Numbered from the stretch's first letter, positions 1 through 11,077 are shown. The stretch: DNA of 64,000 nt from Streptomyces sp. CB03234 (GCF_001905885.1 NZ_LIYH01000002.1:177591-241590), one strand, 5' to 3'. The notes: generated by a model not told the origin, from the letters alone. Translations and numbers: made by a program.

Positions 1-295
1 GGGGGGGGTATCGGGGGGGCTGCGGGGGGATGGGGGCCGGCGTGGTGTGCGGGGCCTGAGGAGGCTGTGGGTAGGCGGGCGGAGGCGGGGCGGCTTGCGG
101 GTAGGCGGGCGGGGGCGGAGCCGGGGGCGTGGCGGCTTGCGGGTACGCGGGCGGGGGCGTGGCGGATTGCGGTGCTTCGGGGTACGGGGGCGGAGTCGTG
201 GGGTAGGCGGGCGGGGTCGCCGGGTACTGCGGGGCCTCCGGCTCGGGGTACGGGGGCGGGGAGACCGGGTACTGCGGTTCCTCTGGCTGCGACAT
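1..295 (-). CDS. Proline/tyrosine-rich protein, N-terminal part only
   Basis: An open frame runs from an ATG at 295 to the window edge with no stop, so about 98 N-terminal residues are visible and the 3' end is missing. The start has a clear ribosome binding site (GAAGGA about 5 nt upstream). The visible part is low complexity, with many PPAYPQ- and PPPYPE-like units and no charged or hydrophobic stretch. Such tails often precede membrane domains in Streptomyces proteins, but the functional part would lie outside the window. It is the last visible gene of the minus-strand operon, 35 nt after the PycTM-like gene. The function is unknown. Confidence 0.6.
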   Translation of the reverse strand, partial: MSQPEEPQYPVSPPPYPEPEAPQYPATPPAYPTTPPPYPEAPQSATPPPAYPQAATPPAPPPPAYPQAAPPPPAYPQPPQAPHTTPAPIPPQPPRYPP

Positions 296-330
296 GGTGA
301 TCCTTCGAGATCCTTCGCGGTGTGGGGACG

Positions 331-864
331 TCAGCCGACGAGCAGGGATGCGGGGAGCAGGACCGCGCCCGCCGAGAACGCGAGCACACCGGTCCGTATC
401 CACTGGTGCTTGCGAGCGGCGATGCGGCTGTTCTCGGTCAGCGCCGCGATGAGCGAGGCGGCGCCGGCGCGCTCGGTTTCGGCGAGCGCCTCCGCCAGCC
501 GGCCTTGCCGTACGGCCTGCTGGATGTCACCGAAGTACGAAAGGGGCCGCCCCGGCTCCCAGCCGGCCCCGCCGTAACGCGGCACGATGGCCATCAGCAG
601 GGCCAGCAGAGCCAGGGCGAGCGCGGACGTACCCGCCCACCACGCGACCGCGCCGGGCGCGGAGAGCGTGCTCGGGTTCCATCCGCGCCCGGCGAGCAGG
701 CCGCTGACCACGCCGGCGGTCATTCCGAGGGCGGCGACCAGGACGGACGCCTTGTGGTCGGCCCGGGCGATCTCGGAGCGCAGGTCGGCGAGCAGCCGGG
801 CGGCGGCCTCCGGAGCGGGGTCCGTCACGGGAGCGGGGCCCGTGACGGGAGCGCGGTCCGTCAC
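331..864 (-). CDS. Pycsar-type transmembrane effector (PycTM/DUF5706-like)
   Basis: The 177-residue protein starts at a GTG whose GTGA overlaps the stop of the preceding gene. After a short Pro/Thr-rich repeat it has the helix with A-D-H-K-A (residues 35-39) that marks the DUF5706/PycTM family. Hydrophobic segments follow at about 41-58, 73-94 and 155-175. Between the last two lie a P-L-S-Y-F element and a helix ending in NSRIAARKHQW, also family-typical. In characterised Pycsar defence, PycTM effectors respond to cCMP or cUMP and damage the membrane. The family assignment is from recognised motifs, not a search. A cyclase-like gene lies in the same operon, which supports the assignment; activity here is inferred. 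Confidence 0.75.
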   Translation of the reverse strand: MTDRAPVTGPAPVTDPAPEAAARLLADLRSEIARADHKASVLVAALGMTAGVVSGLLAGRGWNPSTLSAPGAVAWWAGTSALALALLALLMAIVPRYGGAGWEPGRPLSYFGDIQQAVRQGRLAEALAETERAGAASLIAALTENSRIAARKHQWIRTGVLAFSAGAVLLPASLLVG

Positions 865-2525
865 GGGGCACCGGCCTCTTGTGCGGGGCCGCCCTCGGCC
901 GTTCCGCTCTCCGGGGCCGGGGCCGGGGCCGGGGCCTGTGGCTGCGTGGGCGGTGGCGGGGGCATGACCGGCGCGCTGCCGTATCCCGGCGGTGGCTGCC
1001 AGCCCTGAAAGGTGCCGGCCGCGGCGTGCTGCGGGGCGTCCGGAGGGGTGTGGGCCGGCCGGCCCGGAGCTTGGGCCGGGGCCTGGGCGGGGGCCGTGTG
1101 GGCCGGGTGGGCGGGGTGGCCCGGCTGGGCGGGGAACGGCGGGACGGCGTCAGTGGGTCGGGTCGACTGGGGCGTGAAGGGAGGCGGACCCTGCGGCACC
1201 CCCGACTGGGGCGTGAACGGAGGCGGACCCTGCGGCACCCCCGGCCGAGGCGGGAACAGGGGCGGACCCTGCTGGGAGCCCGGCTCGCCGGGGAACGGGG
1301 GCCGGCCGGGGGAGGGCGCCCCCTGTGGCGCGCCCGGCTGGGGGGCCTGCTGCGGCGGCAACGGGGGCGTGCCCTGCGCGGGTTCCGGCTGCGGCGTGGC
1401 CGCCTGTGGGTATTCCTGGCCACCCGGCAGTTGCGGTGGGCCGTCCTGGGCCACCCCCGGGAGGCGCTGGTTCAGGATGTCGCTGACCGCCCGCAGCGCG
1501 AGCTGTTTGGGGCCCTCCAGTTCGTAGTTCTCCGCGCCCTCGCTGCCCAGCAGCTGGCCGACCAGGTCCATCTGCGCCTGGATCAGCCGGAGCTGGTCCT
1601 CCCGCATGCTCTCCATGACCAGGCGGGAGTCCTCGGGGTGCTGCGCCAGGTGCAGGGCCCACGCCTGGACGCCGCCCTGCTGGAGGTGCCACTGGTAGAA
1701 CGCGATCTTCTGCGCCTCGATCTGCTGCATCTCCACGGCCTGCCGGGCCTCCAGCATGGCCCGCTCGTGCTGCCACGCCTGCTGCTGGAGCACCAGCTCC
1801 TGCTCCTGCCGGCCGTACTCCATGGCGCGGCCCACCTGGAGGGCGTCGTGCTGTCTGCTGCGCGCGTCAAGGGCGACGTCGTACTCCATGCCGCGCCGCT
1901 CGGTGAAGATCTGTTCCGTGGCGGCGTGGTCGATGGCCTGGAGCCGCAGCTGGTGGTCGATGTTCTCCTGGTCACGGCGCAGCCGGACCGTCCACGTCAC
2001 CGTCAGCCCCACCGCCGCGCCCAGCGGCCCCCGCCCGGTCACGGCGTCCAGCAGCTCCCGCTCGGCGGCCGCGCTCTCGGCGATCGGGAACCGGCGGGCC
2101 ACCGGCCGCGCCGCCTGCTCCAACTCGCCGAGCAGCAGCCGCGGCACGTCCCGGTGGCCGCTCTCCACGAACCGGGCCGGGTCGACGACCTGCCAGGACA
2201 GCTCCGCGACGACCCCGAACTCGAACGCGTCGTTGTCACTGGGCAGCCTGATCTCCGCCCGCACCGGATGGACGCCCATGTCGACCTCGTACACCGCGGT
2301 GTACCGCTTGGCCGCCGCCTCCGAGCGCGAGGGCCGCCGGGGCGGCAGGTAGGCGTCGTACGTGCCCTTGGGCGTGGCGAAGACCAGGGCGTGGTCGATA
2401 CGGGTCAGCGACTTGCGGGCGAAGTCGAACCGCGAGAGCTGCCGCACGGTCAGCACCGGGTCGATCAACTGGGTGTGCCGGTCGGCGTCCTGCACCCACT
2501 CGAACGGGCGGCGGAAGTCGGGCAT
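861..2525 (-). CDS. SPFH/band-7-like protein with coiled coil and proline-rich tail
   Basis: The 554-residue protein starts at ATG 2525 behind AAGGAGA. Residues about 25-195 resemble an SPFH/stomatin-like domain: beta-rich, with an LPSDNDAFEF stretch, a W-x-V-x-DPARF element and RDVPRLLLGEL. A Gln/Glu/Arg-rich helical segment follows at about 200-330 and is likely a coiled coil. From about 360 to the end the protein is Pro/Gln/Gly-rich, with repeated GVPQGPPPFTPQS units. No transmembrane helix is obvious. SPFH proteins scaffold membrane microdomains, so it may organise the neighbouring membrane effector; that is inference. It sits 24 nt after the STAND-like gene and overlaps the effector gene by 4 nt. 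The SPFH call is moderate. Confidence 0.6.
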   Translation of the reverse strand: MPDFRRPFEWVQDADRHTQLIDPVLTVRQLSRFDFARKSLTRIDHALVFATPKGTYDAYLPPRRPSRSEAAAKRYTAVYEVDMGVHPVRAEIRLPSDNDAFEFGVVAELSWQVVDPARFVESGHRDVPRLLLGELEQAARPVARRFPIAESAAAERELLDAVTGRGPLGAAVGLTVTWTVRLRRDQENIDHQLRLQAIDHAATEQIFTERRGMEYDVALDARSRQHDALQVGRAMEYGRQEQELVLQQQAWQHERAMLEARQAVEMQQIEAQKIAFYQWHLQQGGVQAWALHLAQHPEDSRLVMESMREDQLRLIQAQMDLVGQLLGSEGAENYELEGPKQLALRAVSDILNQRLPGVAQDGPPQLPGGQEYPQAATPQPEPAQGTPPLPPQQAPQPGAPQGAPSPGRPPFPGEPGSQQGPPLFPPRPGVPQGPPPFTPQSGVPQGPPPFTPQSTRPTDAVPPFPAQPGHPAHPAHTAPAQAPAQAPGRPAHTPPDAPQHAAAGTFQGWQPPPGYGSAPVMPPPPPTQPQAPAPAPAPESGTAEGGPAQEAGAP

Positions 2526-2549
2526 GGCGACGTGTCTCCTTGCGGGGTG

Positions 2550-4700
2550 TCAGTGGGGAGGGCGTGGCAGGACGGTCAGCAGGCGGCCCGCCACGGGCGG
2601 CGGGGGAGCGCCGTCCTCGCCGGGCCTGGTACGCAACAGGTGGTCCAGCCGCTGGTGTTCGGACGCCGTGGTGACCAGTGCGGGCAGCAGCGCGGCGAGT
2701 TCCCACTCGACGCTCTGCTCCCGCTCGGCCGCCAGCACCCAGCGGTGCAGTACGTCGAGCGCGTACCGCGTGTGCACGCGGTCGCCGAGGGCCGTACGCC
2801 ACAGGGCGGCGATGTGCTGCGCCGCCGGGCCGCGCTCGGTGGCGGCCCGCGCGTACCAGTGCAGGACCAGCGGACGGCCGTACCGCTCGTCGGTCTCGGT
2901 GTGCCGACAGGCTCCGACGAAGCCGCTCAGGGCCAGGTCGAGTACGGGCCGGTCGTCGTGCAGGGTCCTGATCAGCTCCGACAGGACCCGGTCCCCGGCG
3001 GGGGAAAGCAGCAGCAGCTCGACCGACTCGGCGAGCTCGGCCGTCAGCAGCTCGTCGGGGTCGTGCTGGTGGCGGGCCGCGGCCCGCAGCGCGGCCAGGG
3101 TCTCCGCCGGGCGCCCGGGGCCGATCAGCCCGTGCGTACGGATGGCCACCCAGCACAGCCGCTGGTCGTCGCTCTCGCACCAGGCGTCGAGGATGCGGGG
3201 CACGTTCGGCGTGCCGAGGAGGTGGGCGAGGGTGAGCGCGTTGACGGCGACGAGGCGGTACCGGAAGCGGTTGGACCTGGCCCACGGTTCGATGACCAGC
3301 GCCATGGCGGACGGCAGGTCGGTGTACGCGAGGACGGCGACGGTCGCGGCCGCGCGCGTACGCACCAGGGGGCGGCCGTCACCCGCGAGCCGCTGGAGCC
3401 AGGCGATCAGGGCGGGCCGGGCGGACGGGTGGCCGGTCCACACCTCGCGTAACAGCACCAGCGCGGCGCGGTCGTCCTCGTACCGCGCCTTGAGCTGCTC
3501 GACCGGCCCCCACTCGGTCTGCTCCTCCTCCGGGTAGCTGGTCGCCCGGGCGAGCTGGAGGCGCTTGCCGATGTGGGTGCCGAAGACGGGGACCTCGGGC
3601 GGGCGGGAGGGGTTCTCGGTCTTCAGGAGGAAGGCGTACAGCAGGTCGCTCACCTCGGCCGTCAGCGCGTACGGCCCGCCGTCGAAGGCGGCCAGCGCGA
3701 CCAGGAACGCCTTGTCGCGCAGGTGCAGGGACGCCTCGTCCTGCTCGAACCACTCCTGGACCTGGCTCTCCAGCGCGGCCTGCGAGAACTGCTCGATCCG
3801 CCGCTCCTCCACCTCCCCGGCCGCGTACCGCGCCAGCACCGGGGCGTACCCGGCCGCCTCGCGCAGCTGGTGGCGGCGGCCGAGGAACTCGGTGACCGGC
3901 GGCAGGGCCAGCAGCTTCCGTACGGTCTCCTCGTCGCCGCCGGTCTCCGCGCGCAGATGCGCCTCCAGTACGGCGGCGGGTGCGGGCGGCCGCCAGGCGG
4001 CGGGCGTGACGTCCTCCAGGGCGGCGGTCGGGCCGACGGTGATGACGAGGTACGCGTCCTTCTCGGCCAGCCGGTCCCGCGCGGCCAGTAGGTGCGCCTC
4101 GCGCAGCGGCCGGTCGCGGCGGGTGAGCGGGTCGCACAGGACGTGCCCGCCCGCGCCGATGCGCCCGGCGAGCTCGCCGGGGCCGGTCTCCCGGTCCAGA
4201 GCGCGCACCGGCGCCGCGCCCAGGCGGTGCAGCAGCATCAGCGCGGCGGTGCGGCGACCGGTGAACTGCGCGCCCGACAGGACCAGGACCCGTTCGGCGC
4301 GCAGCCGCTCGACCAGCGCGTCGAAGGCGTCGTCCCCGCCGGTGACGAACCGGGCGGCCAGCCGGGTGAGCGTCGCCTCCGGCACCTCGCCGGAGGAGTG
4401 GGCCGCCGCCGCGCCGCCGAACTGGTAGACGATCTCGGTCCTGCTGCCCAGGTGGACGTTGCCGGTGAAGTGGCCGCCGCTGATGCCGTGGTGGTCGGCT
4501 CCGACGACGCCGCCCGTGACGTCCCACGGGCTGTGGTTGAACAGGTCCCGCCGCGCCGACCAGGCGTTCTGCCGCTGGTCGGGTTCCTCCGCCGCGGTCT
4601 CCTCGGCGCCGTCCTTGCCGCCGCCGTCGGCCGGGTCGGCCGGCTTCTCCGGCTCGGCGGGGCCGGCGGGGCCGGCGGGGCCCGGCTCCTCCGCGCTCAC
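2550..4700 (-). CDS. STAND-like protein with degenerate P-loop and helical repeats
   Basis: The 716-residue protein starts at a GTG (4700) overlapping the cyclase stop by 4 nt. An acidic, disordered N-terminus is followed by a glycine-rich motif HHGISGG (residues 70-76) that also ends the cyclase protein. Residues about 137-160 look like a P-loop strand and helix, but the motif GAQFTGRRTA has Arg where the Walker A Lys is expected. A hydrophobic YLVITVG strand may be the Walker B or sensor region. From about 380 the protein is helical, with HEAT-like pairs such as RTRAAATVAVLAYTD. STAND proteins often act as sensors or switches in bacterial immunity. Whether this one binds nucleotide is doubtful, and a non-ATPase scaffold is possible. 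Confidence 0.55.
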   Translation of the reverse strand: MSAEEPGPAGPAGPAEPEKPADPADGGGKDGAEETAAEEPDQRQNAWSARRDLFNHSPWDVTGGVVGADHHGISGGHFTGNVHLGSRTEIVYQFGGAAAAHSSGEVPEATLTRLAARFVTGGDDAFDALVERLRAERVLVLSGAQFTGRRTAALMLLHRLGAAPVRALDRETGPGELAGRIGAGGHVLCDPLTRRDRPLREAHLLAARDRLAEKDAYLVITVGPTAALEDVTPAAWRPPAPAAVLEAHLRAETGGDEETVRKLLALPPVTEFLGRRHQLREAAGYAPVLARYAAGEVEERRIEQFSQAALESQVQEWFEQDEASLHLRDKAFLVALAAFDGGPYALTAEVSDLLYAFLLKTENPSRPPEVPVFGTHIGKRLQLARATSYPEEEQTEWGPVEQLKARYEDDRAALVLLREVWTGHPSARPALIAWLQRLAGDGRPLVRTRAAATVAVLAYTDLPSAMALVIEPWARSNRFRYRLVAVNALTLAHLLGTPNVPRILDAWCESDDQRLCWVAIRTHGLIGPGRPAETLAALRAAARHQHDPDELLTAELAESVELLLLSPAGDRVLSELIRTLHDDRPVLDLALSGFVGACRHTETDERYGRPLVLHWYARAATERGPAAQHIAALWRTALGDRVHTRYALDVLHRWVLAAEREQSVEWELAALLPALVTTASEHQRLDHLLRTRPGEDGAPPPPVAGRLLTVLPRPPH

Positions 4701-5461
4701 GCGTCACCGCCGATCGTCACGTCGCCGTGGAAGGTGCCGCCGCTGATGCCGTGGTGGCTGCCGCCGACGAACCCGCCGTCGACGCGGACGTCCGCGCCCC
4801 GGAAGTCGTACGCGGGCGCGGGCGCGGGCCCCGGCGCCGGGCGGTCCCCCGATCCGCCCGGCGCCGTCTCGCGGTGGTCCTCACGTCCTCCCGGCACTGG
4901 ACCGTGCAGCCACGCCTTCAACGGGCCGTTCTTGCTGGTCACCGTGATGGGGTGGAAGTCCTCGGCCGGGATGCCCGGGTGTCCGTGCCGCACGATCCCG
5001 GAGTGCACGCCCTCCGAGACGCACAGCGCGAAGTCGTCCTTGCGCTCGCGCAGCGCCGCGCGCAGCAGCCCGGCGTCCAGGAGGCGGCAGGCATGGTTGA
5101 GGTCGGAGCCGACCCAGCCGTCGAGCTCGTCGACCGCCACGTACCCGGTGGCCAGGACCGCGCGCAGCCGGATCTGCGCGGAGCTGGACGCCATCCGGTT
5201 CACCGCCCGCAGCTGTACCGGCACCTCGGTCAGCAGGGCACGCAGCAGCGCGGTCACCGAGGCGTTGGCGTCGATCAGCTCCATGACGGAGTCGCCGCGG
5301 TCGGCGCGCAGCCGGAGGGTCTCGTCGATGCCCGCGCTCTCCAGCGCGCTGTCGCTGATGCCGTACAGCATCCGGCGCAGATACGCCTGTTCGACGTCGT
5401 CCCGGTCGCTGTACTTCTCGATGTCGAGCAGGAGGATCGTCCGGCTCACGGGGTCGGTCAT
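4697..5461 (-). CDS. Class III nucleotidyl-cyclase-like protein
   Basis: The 254-residue protein has a compact cyclase homology domain at about residues 8-175. The two metal-binding aspartates appear to be D13 in LLLDIEKYS and D57 in DRGDSVM. The transition-state pair appears to be N122 and R126 in GSDLNHACRLL. All four expected catalytic positions are therefore present. A Pro/Gly linker leads to a C-terminal motif HHGISGG (236-242) shared with the next protein. The start is an ATG behind GGAAAGG. Class III cyclases make cAMP or cGMP, and the Pycsar branch makes cCMP or cUMP; the product here cannot be read from sequence. It lies between a Crp gene and a downstream operon containing a PycTM-like effector. 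Confidence 0.7.
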   Translation of the reverse strand: MTDPVSRTILLLDIEKYSDRDDVEQAYLRRMLYGISDSALESAGIDETLRLRADRGDSVMELIDANASVTALLRALLTEVPVQLRAVNRMASSSAQIRLRAVLATGYVAVDELDGWVGSDLNHACRLLDAGLLRAALRERKDDFALCVSEGVHSGIVRHGHPGIPAEDFHPITVTSKNGPLKAWLHGPVPGGREDHRETAPGGSGDRPAPGPAPAPAYDFRGADVRVDGGFVGGSHHGISGGTFHGDVTIGGDA

Positions 5462-5544
5462 GGTCGCCTTTCCGGTGGGAGGGGAGCAGCAGCAGAGTGG
5501 CGACCCGGGGGCTCCTGTGGTGAGGAACGATGACCCACTCCGAG

Positions 5545-5560
5545 TGTGACCGTGTGCACA
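5545..5560. promoter_or_regulatory. CRP-type palindromic site
   Basis: The sequence reads TGTGA-N6-GCACA, one mismatch from the classical CRP consensus TGTGA-N6-TCACA. It lies between the Crp-like gene and the cyclase-like gene, about 84 nt upstream of the cyclase start. This suggests that the adjacent regulator controls the operon; binding is inferred. Confidence 0.45.
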
Positions 5561-5563
5561 GAG

Positions 5564-6328
5564 TCAGTCGTCGGGACGCTCGGCACGGGCGATCCGCCGC
5601 AGTACGTCGGGGCGCATGATGAGCAGGGTGCGTCGACCGGTCGACACCGCCTCCCGCGACCTCAGCTCCTTCAGCAGCCGCTGGACCATCTCGCGGGAGG
5701 CCCCCACCGACCCGGCCAGCTCCTGCTTGCTCAGCGGTACGGAGACCTCGATGCCCTCGTCGGTGCGCCGGCCGTGCATCCGGGCCAGGTCCAGCAGCAG
5801 CGCCGCGAACCGCTCCCGCACGCTCATCGACGCGAACTGGAGCCGGCGGCGGTCGGCGGCGCGCGTGCGGTCGGAGGTGAGGCCCAGCAGGGCGAACGAG
5901 ACGGCGGGGGAGCGGCCGAGGAAGTCCTTGAACCGCTCGTGCTCCACGGCCACCGCCCGCACGGGCTCCAGCGCGGTCACGGTCGCGGAGCGGGGGCGGC
6001 CGGTCAGCGCGGCGGACTCCCCGACGATGTCGCCCGGCCCGCGCAGGGCGAGGAGCGCCTCGTACCCGTTGGCGGCGGAGGCGGTGACCTTGGTCCAGCC
6101 GTGGACGAGGAACAGCACGTGCGACGACGGCTCGTGCTGGTGCAGCAGGACCATGCGGGGCGTGAAGCTCAGCTCGCGGCCGAGCGCCAGCAGCGCCTGC
6201 CGGTCGGCCTTCTCCAGGCGCGCGAGGAACGGCACCCGATCGTCCAGCCCGGCGCCTCCGGCGAGGCCGGCGCCTCCGTCCGCGCCGCCCGCCCAGCCGT
6301 CTCCGCCGGATAAATTAGCCGCCGTCAT
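5564..6328 (-). CDS. Crp/Fnr family transcriptional regulator with TTA codon
   Basis: The 254-residue protein has a Gly/Ala-rich leader, a cyclic-nucleotide-binding beta-roll at about 33-145 and a winged HTH at about 195-225 (KQELAGSVGASREMVQRLL). The phosphate-binding cassette keeps Glu104 and Arg113-Ser114 in GES...RPRSA, the residues that contact cyclic nucleotide in CRP, so ligand binding is plausible. Codon 6 is TTA (6311-6313), a codon that in Streptomyces depends on the developmentally controlled bldA tRNA. If the start is right, translation may be growth-phase limited. It lies 102 nt upstream of the cyclase gene on the same strand, with a CRP-like site between them. It is probably the operon's regulator. 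Confidence 0.85.
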   Translation of the reverse strand: MTAANLSGGDGWAGGADGGAGLAGGAGLDDRVPFLARLEKADRQALLALGRELSFTPRMVLLHQHEPSSHVLFLVHGWTKVTASAANGYEALLALRGPGDIVGESAALTGRPRSATVTALEPVRAVAVEHERFKDFLGRSPAVSFALLGLTSDRTRAADRRRLQFASMSVRERFAALLLDLARMHGRRTDEGIEVSVPLSKQELAGSVGASREMVQRLLKELRSREAVSTGRRTLLIMRPDVLRRIARAERPDD

Positions 6329-6465
6329 GGGTCCCCCGATTCGTCGAGCGACCGATCAACGTACTGAAGGCGCGGCCCCGCGTGGGCGCGAATGAACAGA
6401 TCGAGCCACGAACGGTCGTATCCGGGATGATCGAATCCGGCGTGTCGCTGCCGTCCGCATTTGTT

Positions 6466-6494
6466 TTGACCGAAGTCCGTGAGGTAGGTACGCT
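6466..6494 (+). promoter_or_regulatory. Probable vegetative promoter of the str operon
   Basis: TTGACC (6466-6471) and TACGCT (6489-6494) are separated by 17 nt. They lie in the 361-nt gap between the divergent Crp gene and rpsL, about 195 nt upstream of rpsL, which implies a long leader. The rest of the gap (6329-6689) shows no gene. Confidence 0.55.
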
Positions 6495-6614
6495 CAGACC
6501 TTGTGCCTGGGGTGTGCCTGGGCTCCTGTGCGTGTCCTCAACCGCACGGCGAGTCGAGCATCGGCCACCGCAATCTGCGCCCTTTTCCGCCATGCGGCGG
6601 AAGTCCGCAGTATT

Positions 6615-6639
6615 CGACACACCCGACCGCGTGGGTCGG
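6615..6639 (+). promoter_or_regulatory. Leader hairpin shared with the S10 operon
   Basis: A stem CCGACC/GGTCGG with a 5-nt loop lies about 50 nt upstream of rpsL. The surrounding 25 bp differ at only one position from a stretch in the rpsJ leader (23753-23777). A common regulatory or antitermination role is possible. Confidence 0.5.
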
Positions 6640-6689
6640 CGACGTTCCAGGTTAGCTTTACTACACGGCACACAGAAACCGGAGAAGTA

Positions 6690-7061
6690 GTGCCTACGAT
6701 CCAGCAGCTGGTCCGGAAGGGCCGGCAGGACAAGGTCGAGAAGAACAAGACGCCCGCACTCGAGGGTTCCCCTCAGCGCCGCGGCGTCTGCACGCGTGTG
6801 TTCACGACCACCCCGAAGAAGCCGAACTCGGCCCTCCGCAAGGTCGCGCGTGTGCGTCTGACCAGCGGGATCGAGGTCACGGCTTACATCCCGGGTGAGG
6901 GACACAACCTGCAGGAGCACTCCATCGTGCTCGTGCGTGGTGGCCGTGTGAAGGACCTGCCGGGTGTTCGCTACAAGATCATCCGCGGCTCGCTCGACAC
7001 CCAGGGTGTCAAGAACCGCAAGCAGGCCCGCAGCCGCTACGGCGCCAAGAAGGAGAAGTAA
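6690..7061 (+). CDS. rpsL: 30S ribosomal protein S12
   Basis: The 123-residue protein starts at a GTG (MPTIQQLV) behind GGAGAAG. It is part of the decoding centre of the 30S subunit. Lys43 in [12 protein letters not shown] and Lys88 in [11 protein letters not shown] are wild type; these are the positions altered in streptomycin-resistant mutants, so the strain should carry a sensitive S12. Length and sequence are standard. It is first in the str operon, 2 nt before rpsG. An upstream in-frame ATG at 6501 would add an unsupported extension and was not used. Confidence 0.98.
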   Translation: MPTIQQLVRKGRQDKVEKNKTPALEGSPQRRGVCTRVFTTTPKKPNSALRKVARVRLTSGIEVTAYIPGEGHNLQEHSIVLVRGGRVKDLPGVRYKIIRGSLDTQGVKNRKQARSRYGAKKEK

Positions 7062-7063
7062 GA

Positions 7064-7534
7064 ATGCCTCGTAAGGGCCCCGCCCCGAAGCGCCCGGTCA
7101 TCATCGACCCGGTCTACGGCTCTCCTCTGGTGACCTCGCTCATCAACAAGATCCTGCTGAACGGCAAGCGCTCCACCGCCGAGCGGATCGTCTACGGCGC
7201 CATGGAAGGCCTCCGCGAGAAGACCGGCAACGACCCGGTCATCACGCTGAAGCGCGCCCTCGAGAACGTCAAGCCGTCTCTCGAGGTCAAGTCCCGCCGC
7301 GTCGGTGGCGCCACCTACCAGGTGCCGATCGAGGTCAAGCCCGGTCGCGCCTCCACGCTCGCGCTGCGCTGGCTCGTGGGTTACTCCCGCGCCCGTCGCG
7401 AGAAGACCATGACCGAGCGCCTCATGAACGAGCTCCTCGACGCCTCCAACGGCCTCGGTGCTTCGGTCAAGAAGCGTGAGGACACGCACAAGATGGCCGA
7501 GTCCAACAAGGCCTTCGCGCACTACCGCTGGTAG
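7064..7534 (+). CDS. rpsG: 30S ribosomal protein S7
   Basis: The 156-residue protein has the normal bacterial S7 length and sequence, beginning [10 protein letters not shown] and ending FAHYRW. S7 nucleates assembly of the 30S head and contacts E-site tRNA. The gene follows rpsL by 2 nt, with its ribosome binding site (AAGGAGAAGTAAG) inside the rpsL end, so the two are probably translationally coupled. It is followed by fusA after 38 nt. Nothing unusual is seen. Confidence 0.98.
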   Translation: MPRKGPAPKRPVIIDPVYGSPLVTSLINKILLNGKRSTAERIVYGAMEGLREKTGNDPVITLKRALENVKPSLEVKSRRVGGATYQVPIEVKPGRASTLALRWLVGYSRARREKTMTERLMNELLDASNGLGASVKKREDTHKMAESNKAFAHYRW

Positions 7535-7572
7535 TCGCACCCACATCGAGACCGAGAGAAGACTGAAGCCTT

Positions 7573-9699
<2,127 letters not shown>

Positions 9700-9734
9700 C
9701 TCTCCCGAGTTCACGCTTTAGGCTTGACACCATC

Positions 9735-9775
9735 CGCCGGGGCTCCGCCCCGAACCCGAGACGGGGTCCCGGCGG
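9735..9775 (+). other. Structured fusA-tuf intergenic element
   Basis: The 147-nt fusA-tuf gap contains an outer stem CCGCCGGG/CCCGGCGG enclosing a smaller GGGG-CTCC-GCCCC hairpin. A TTGACA hexamer at 9724-9729 precedes it, but no -10 box is spaced correctly. It may be a processing or attenuation signal that adjusts tuf expression. There is no U-tract, so a simple terminator is unlikely. Confidence 0.4.
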
Positions 9776-9846
9776 GTGGCCACCCAGCAAAGATCACCTG
9801 GCGCCGATGAGTAAGGCGTACCAGAACCACTCTCAGGAGGAACCCC

Positions 9847-11040
<1,194 letters not shown>

Positions 11041-11077
11041 TTCTGGTCTGACCTGGTAGCTCGCCACAGAGCTGCGA

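Noticed and set aside
879..3452. Long plus-strand open frame of 857 codons opposite the accessory operon
   Set aside because: It is antisense to three minus-strand genes with good starts and overlaps; its length comes from GC codon bias.
9724..9729. TTGACA as a tuf promoter
   Set aside because: No -10 hexamer at a suitable distance; a hairpin occupies that position.
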